Source of the DNA: Lachnotalea sp. AF33-28
GTDB taxonomy: Bacteria; Bacillota; Clostridia; Lachnospirales; Lachnospiraceae
Assembly (NCBI RefSeq): GCF_003477885.1
Contig: NZ_QUEE01000005.1
Coordinates: 1 to 64,000 of the forward strand
Direction: 5' to 3'
Length of the DNA: 64,000 nucleotides
The position numbers were made by a program, and so were the translations under genes. This document shows, piece by piece, positions 60,525-64,000 of the stretch; the stretch's first letter is position 1, and every line of letters begins with the position of its first letter. A model generated the notes under the pieces. The model was not told where the DNA came from. It saw nothing but the letters and a program-made list of their open reading frames with translations, and made no database searches.

Positions 60525-61826
60525 ATGTCTGAATATCAGAGATTTGTTTCCTACATATATGCCTATAACGGAGAGGTAAAAAATAAAAATGTGGGATTCG
60601 CCAAAGTGGAAGCAAGAAATGGGCAGTGCAAGCTGCTGATCAGTTTGAAAGGGGCTTATGGCAGCGCGGCAGGCCCCCTGATGGTATGCGGATTTTGCCG
60701 GGACAAAGAAAATATAAAGAAGATCCCTTTGGGGCAGGTACTGCTTAGGAGCGGTATGGGAGAATTCCGCTATGAAGGAAAAGAGAACGATATGGGCGGC
60801 AGCGGAGTCGGGCTGTCAGGAATGAACGGGCTGGTGATTAAGAGCGCCGGTGTGACGAAAACCATGTATATAACAGCGTGGGACGACAAGCCGATCTGGA
60901 CCTCCAAATTCCAGGATGAGCCTGCCTTAGCAGGCGGCCGGCCAGACCGGGGGGAGCGGCCGCATACGACGCCGGGACAGGGATTTCTGCGGGCTGCGGA
61001 GGTATCCGCAGCTGAGACCGTGCTGCAGGAGCCGGAAAGCGTGGAGACAGTTCAAAGCAGCACAAACAGAGACAGCAAGATACGCATCCTGTTTCCTGCA
61101 GAGGAACCGCCTGTGGAGCTGATCCGAACAGAGGAGCCGGCGGAAGGTGCGGTAAAAGACGTTGAAAGTGTGTACGGATATGAGAGCGGGGTCCGGCTGG
61201 AACCGGAGACGGTAACCGCGTCTGATCCGGTGGAATTAGGGGTGGAGGAAGAGATCCGGACTGCCTTTGAGCAGAAGCAGGCTCCCGGGGCGGCTGCTTC
61301 CGGGCAGGAGGAATCCGAAACAGCAGATTACATACAAGAAGAGGCTTCCGGGACATCTGACCGCAAAATCGTGGAGGAGATACGTTCGGACGCAGATGGC
61401 GCGCCGGAAACAGACAGAAATGATGCGGCAGCGAACACAGACGGCATAAAGCACGGCGAGATAAGGTTTGGAGCCGGCCGGTCGGAAAGCGGGGACGCCA
61501 TGTGGAACCGCCTGGCAAAAAGATTTCCCAAAAGGGCGATCCGCAGCGATGCCGGGGTATGGGAGGTCATGCAGATTCAGCCGCAGGATATCGGGTTGCT
61601 CCCCCGGGAGACCTGGATCTTTGGCAATAACAGCTTTCTGCTGCATGGGTATTATCAGTACCGCCACCTGATACTTGCCCGCCTGGGCGGCACCTGCATC
61701 CTTGGAGTGCCGGGGCTTAATCATAACAGTGAGAAATTTATGGCGGCCATGTTCGGCTTTGAGAATTATCTGCCTGCAGGAGAATATGGATATTGGTATA
61801 CGGAGATAAAATTGGGCAATAATTAA
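60525..61826 (+). CDS. Uncharacterised Lachnospiraceae protein (DUF6128-like)
   Basis: The 433-residue protein has a compact N-terminal domain of about 125 residues (YQRFVSYIYAYNGEVKNKNV, GEFRYEGKENDMGGSGVG), a long acidic, low-complexity linker rich in E, P and A (about residues 130-305), and a conserved-looking C-terminal domain (about residues 310-430; KRFPKRAIRSDAGVWEVMQI, NSFLLHGYYQYRHLILARLG). The pattern resembles DUF6128 proteins of Lachnospiraceae, which I cannot verify. The function is unknown. It is followed by yyaC. Confidence 0.7.
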   Translation: MSEYQRFVSYIYAYNGEVKNKNVGFAKVEARNGQCKLLISLKGAYGSAAGPLMVCGFCRDKENIKKIPLGQVLLRSGMGEFRYEGKENDMGGSGVGLSGMNGLVIKSAGVTKTMYITAWDDKPIWTSKFQDEPALAGGRPDRGERPHTTPGQGFLRAAEVSAAETVLQEPESVETVQSSTNRDSKIRILFPAEEPPVELIRTEEPAEGAVKDVESVYGYESGVRLEPETVTASDPVELGVEEEIRTAFEQKQAPGAAASGQEESETADYIQEEASGTSDRKIVEEIRSDADGAPETDRNDAAANTDGIKHGEIRFGAGRSESGDAMWNRLAKRFPKRAIRSDAGVWEVMQIQPQDIGLLPRETWIFGNNSFLLHGYYQYRHLILARLGGTCILGVPGLNHNSEKFMAAMFGFENYLPAGEYGYWYTEIKLGNN

Positions 61827-61879
61827 AACCAAATCCATACCTTGCGGCGCGACGCCGCGGGAGTGAAGCAGGTGAGTAT

Positions 61880-62452
61880 ATGAATGTGAAAGAAATATCC
61901 TACTATCCGGCAGGCAGCGCATTTTGTCCGGATGCATTTGGAAAAGAATTATCAGAACTGATTGAAGATATCAGGCGGGAAGAGAAGAAAGAGGATGTGC
62001 TGTACCTATGTATCGGGAGTGACAGGTCTACAGGCGACAGCCTGGGCCCTCTGATCGGATATATGCTGCAGAAGGAAAGCGGCCTGTCCACAGCAGTCCT
62101 CGGCACACTGACCTATCCCGTACACGCAGTAAATCTGGAGGAGGCGCTTACACAGATCGAAACGGAATTCAGCGACAGCATCGTGGTGGCAATCGATGCA
62201 TCGGTAGGCAAGCGGGAACATATCGGGTGCATCACGCTGGGCAGAGGGTCAATAAAGCCCGGACTTGGCGTGAGCAAGGATCTGGCAGAGGTAGGAGACA
62301 TCTTTATTACCGGCATAGTTGGGGCCTGCGGCAGATTTGAACCCTTGATGTTGCAGAACACCAGACTGTCCATGGTGATGGAGATGGCGGACTGCATCTG
62401 CCGGGGAATCGGCGCTGTCGAAAACTTTTGTCTGGAAGCTTCCAGGAATTGA
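61880..62452 (+). CDS. yyaC: Spore protease YyaC family protein
   Basis: The 190-residue protein matches YyaC, a relative of the germination protease GPR. LCIGSDRSTGDSLGPLIGYM (about residues 35-54) and IVVAIDASVGKREHIG (about residues 101-116) hold the conserved aspartates, and ITGIVGACGRFEPLMLQNTR follows. YyaC genes are found in endospore formers and often expressed in the forespore, so the window likely comes from a spore former. The precise substrate is not established. Confidence 0.88.
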   Translation: MNVKEISYYPAGSAFCPDAFGKELSELIEDIRREEKKEDVLYLCIGSDRSTGDSLGPLIGYMLQKESGLSTAVLGTLTYPVHAVNLEEALTQIETEFSDSIVVAIDASVGKREHIGCITLGRGSIKPGLGVSKDLAEVGDIFITGIVGACGRFEPLMLQNTRLSMVMEMADCICRGIGAVENFCLEASRN

Positions 62453-62521
62453 CAAGATTTGCGTTTCTCCCGTGCTAATATGGAAGGTAAGAGTATCCAT
62501 TTGGGTCGGCGAGGTGATGTT

Positions 62522-63715
62522 ATGGCAGAGGAAATAAAGTTACCAAAGAACATACGCCAGATAGGGGAACGGGAAGAGAAAGTCAAAATATACATGGAAG
62601 ATTACGTGAATACTTATATCAGAAGGCTGAAAGTGGGATCAGACGAGAAGCCCCGTGTCGGCATTTTGGTAGGAACCAGACAGGCGGAGACGGAGCGGCC
62701 GTATCTGTTTATTAACGGAGCCCTGGAAGTATACGGAAGTTATATGGAGGAAGGCGCGGTCCGCATCAATGAGATGACATGGGCGGCCGTTTACGATAAG
62801 CTGGACAAGTTTTTCCCCCAAAGGGCGATCTGCGGCTGGTTTTATTGCTGCAGAGAGGAGGAAGAGGCTGATCTTAGAACCCTGTTTTCTACCCATGACA
62901 TGTATTTCCGCGGCGGAGATAAAGTCCTGTTTTTGTACAGGGAAAATGAGGAAGAGAATTTCTATCTGGGCAGGATCAGCTCTTTTGAAAAGCTGAAAGG
63001 CTTTAATATCTATTATGAACGCAATGAGCAGATGCAGGATTATCTGATTTCAGTCAATCCGCAGCGCCATATTGAGGAACCGAAAGAAGAGCCGGTCATG
63101 CAGAATTTCCGGAGCGTAATGCAGCAGCAGAAGGAGAAGTCGCAGCAGAGAAAATCCTCCGGCTTTGCGGCCAGCGCTGCCATGCTGCTGCTCGCTACGG
63201 CTGTGGTGACAGGCAGCTATATGCTTAAGAACAATAAGCTGGAGGCTGTTTTTTCCGACAATGTGGAACAGACATTTCCTTCCGGTTCCGGGACTTCCGT
63301 ATCCGGAAGCGGTATATCTGAAAGCGGGGGAAGCTCCGGAGAATCCGCGCCTTCTACGCAGGGCCAGCCCGGTGAGAGCCAGGGAGTGGTGATAGAGGAA
63401 GTGCCTGGAAATGTGTTCCCGACAGAGGCGCCTTCGACGGAAACTCCCACAGAAGCGCCTACAGAGGCACCCGAAACACAGGCGCCGGACCCCCAGCCGG
63501 AACAGACAGCCCCTCCGGAAACGAATGCCCCCGAGACGCCGCCGGCCACGGAAGCGGCAGCGGTATCCACCTACATAGTTCAGTCCGGCGACACGTTAAG
63601 CATTATCAGCAAGAAGATCTACGGTGACGATAAGCATGTGCAGGCGCTCTGCGACGCCAACGGGATCACCAATCCTGATTTCCTCTATGTGGGGCAGGAA
63701 CTGACGCTGCCCTGA
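62522..63715 (+). CDS. LysM-domain membrane protein
   Basis: The 397-residue protein has an N-terminal globular domain of about 180 residues (DEKPRVGILVGTRQAETE, AVYDKLDKFFPQRAICGWFY) that resembles a JAB/MPN fold only faintly, a membrane segment near residues 214-235, a serine- and proline/threonine-rich extracellular linker of about 100 residues, and a C-terminal LysM domain (YIVQSGDTLSIISKKIYGDD, about residues 350-397) that binds peptidoglycan. The start at 62522 follows GAGGTGATGTT. Its position after yyaC suggests a role at the cell wall or spore cortex. Confidence 0.8.
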   Translation: MAEEIKLPKNIRQIGEREEKVKIYMEDYVNTYIRRLKVGSDEKPRVGILVGTRQAETERPYLFINGALEVYGSYMEEGAVRINEMTWAAVYDKLDKFFPQRAICGWFYCCREEEEADLRTLFSTHDMYFRGGDKVLFLYRENEEENFYLGRISSFEKLKGFNIYYERNEQMQDYLISVNPQRHIEEPKEEPVMQNFRSVMQQQKEKSQQRKSSGFAASAAMLLLATAVVTGSYMLKNNKLEAVFSDNVEQTFPSGSGTSVSGSGISESGGSSGESAPSTQGQPGESQGVVIEEVPGNVFPTEAPSTETPTEAPTEAPETQAPDPQPEQTAPPETNAPETPPATEAAAVSTYIVQSGDTLSIISKKIYGDDKHVQALCDANGITNPDFLYVGQELTLP

Positions 63716-63786
63716 TGCCGTCAGGGGTACGGCAGATGTAAAGTAACACGGCAGATTTATATTTGGATGTATATTGTTTTTCCTTA

Positions 63787-63815
63787 TTGACATCGTGCAT
63801 TCCAGGCTCTAAAAT
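63787..63815 (+). promoter_or_regulatory. Promoter-like sequence before the last gene
   Basis: TTGACA (63787-63792) and TAAAAT (63810-63815) are 17 bp apart, 58 bp before a partial gene that runs off the right edge. Confidence 0.5.
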
Positions 63816-63872
63816 GTGAAAAAGGCCTGCGGCGGCCGCCGTATTTGGAAGGCACGCCTGAATGGCAGGGCA

Positions 63873-64000
63873 ATGGAGGAAAATGTGGGAAATTCGAATG
63901 ATTACTTCCGAGAGCGCCAGAAGCGCAATCTGAGAAAAGGCATTATAGAGAATAAGAACCTGACGGATGAAGAGGACGAGCTGGAAGAGGAATATGAGGA
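63873..64000 (+). CDS. Partial gene at right edge, function unknown
   Basis: A frame starting MEENVGNSNDYFRERQKRNL runs off the window after 42 codons without a stop. The visible part is charged and ends in an acidic stretch (LTDEEDELEEEYE). A GGCAGGG precedes the ATG and a promoter lies upstream. The family cannot be told from this fragment. Confidence 0.55.
   Translation, partial: MEENVGNSNDYFRERQKRNLRKGIIENKNLTDEEDELEEEYE

Noticed and set aside
60838..61937. Overlapping minus-strand frames of more than 220 codons opposite the DUF6128-like gene
   Set aside because: Produced by the low-complexity acidic linker of the real gene; no ribosome-binding site or family match.

Overview
The window is a replication-origin region from an anaerobic, endospore-forming member of the Clostridia, most likely family Lachnospiraceae. 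The clues are the origin gene order (gyrA-gyrB-recF-yaaA-dnaN-dnaA on the minus strand; rpmH-rnpA-yidD-yidC-jag-mnmE-mnmG-rsmG, then parA-parB, on the plus strand), a YyaC-type spore protease, a Rex-type operator before adhE, a T-box before serS, GlpP antitermination, and small families such as DUF3881 and DUF4446 that are typical of this group. Family and function assignments come from reading the translated sequences; no database search was run.

Layout. Positions 1-200 hold tandem promoters and a leader that look like the start of an rRNA operon running leftward out of the window, followed by tRNA-Ser and a two-subunit class I fumarase (684-2197). The minus-strand dnaA-to-gyrA cluster (2648-11183) ends at a clear terminator. 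oriC lies between dnaA and rpmH (DnaA boxes at 11649-11904), with more boxes between dnaN and dnaA. The plus-strand arm carries protein-export and tRNA-modification genes to 19379, an alpha/beta hydrolase, two perfect parS sites (20629, 20967), parAB and a DUF4446 gene. Next come adhE (24053-26674), a glycerol / glycerol-3-phosphate operon (26929-32174), a two-component system linked to an ABC exporter (32329-38262), a cysteine-desulfidase-like gene with a divergent LysR regulator, an ECF S-component with a divergent Crp/Fnr regulator, tRNA-Arg, a rhamnoside-type carbohydrate locus (42784-53336), serS with its T-box, gdhA, a GntR regulator with a SagB-type nitroreductase, nagB, and a group of Lachnospiraceae-type unknowns around yyaC up to the right edge.

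The most unusual feature is a family of long palindromic elements without coding capacity (501-707, 11287-11539, about 11979-12165, 21039-21245, plus a remnant at 23671-23775). The core is conserved and asymmetric. The arms differ between copies but stay self-complementary, and the two near-identical 207-bp copies are flanked by direct repeats of 8 and 7 bp. All four intact copies point away from oriC. The first has inserted into the last codons of the fumarase beta gene, and the uninterrupted reading frame can be reconstructed across it. A second, unrelated 166-bp hairpin sits between the serS T-box terminator and serS.

How the genes work together: the window covers chromosome replication initiation and segregation, fermentative NADH disposal (adhE), glycerol uptake metabolism, amino-acid nitrogen and sulfur metabolism (gdhA, cysteine desulfidase), and plant-type oligosaccharide use (solute-binding lipoprotein, two permeases, GH106-like enzyme, acid-sugar dehydratase-like enzyme, membrane-bound AraC sensor).
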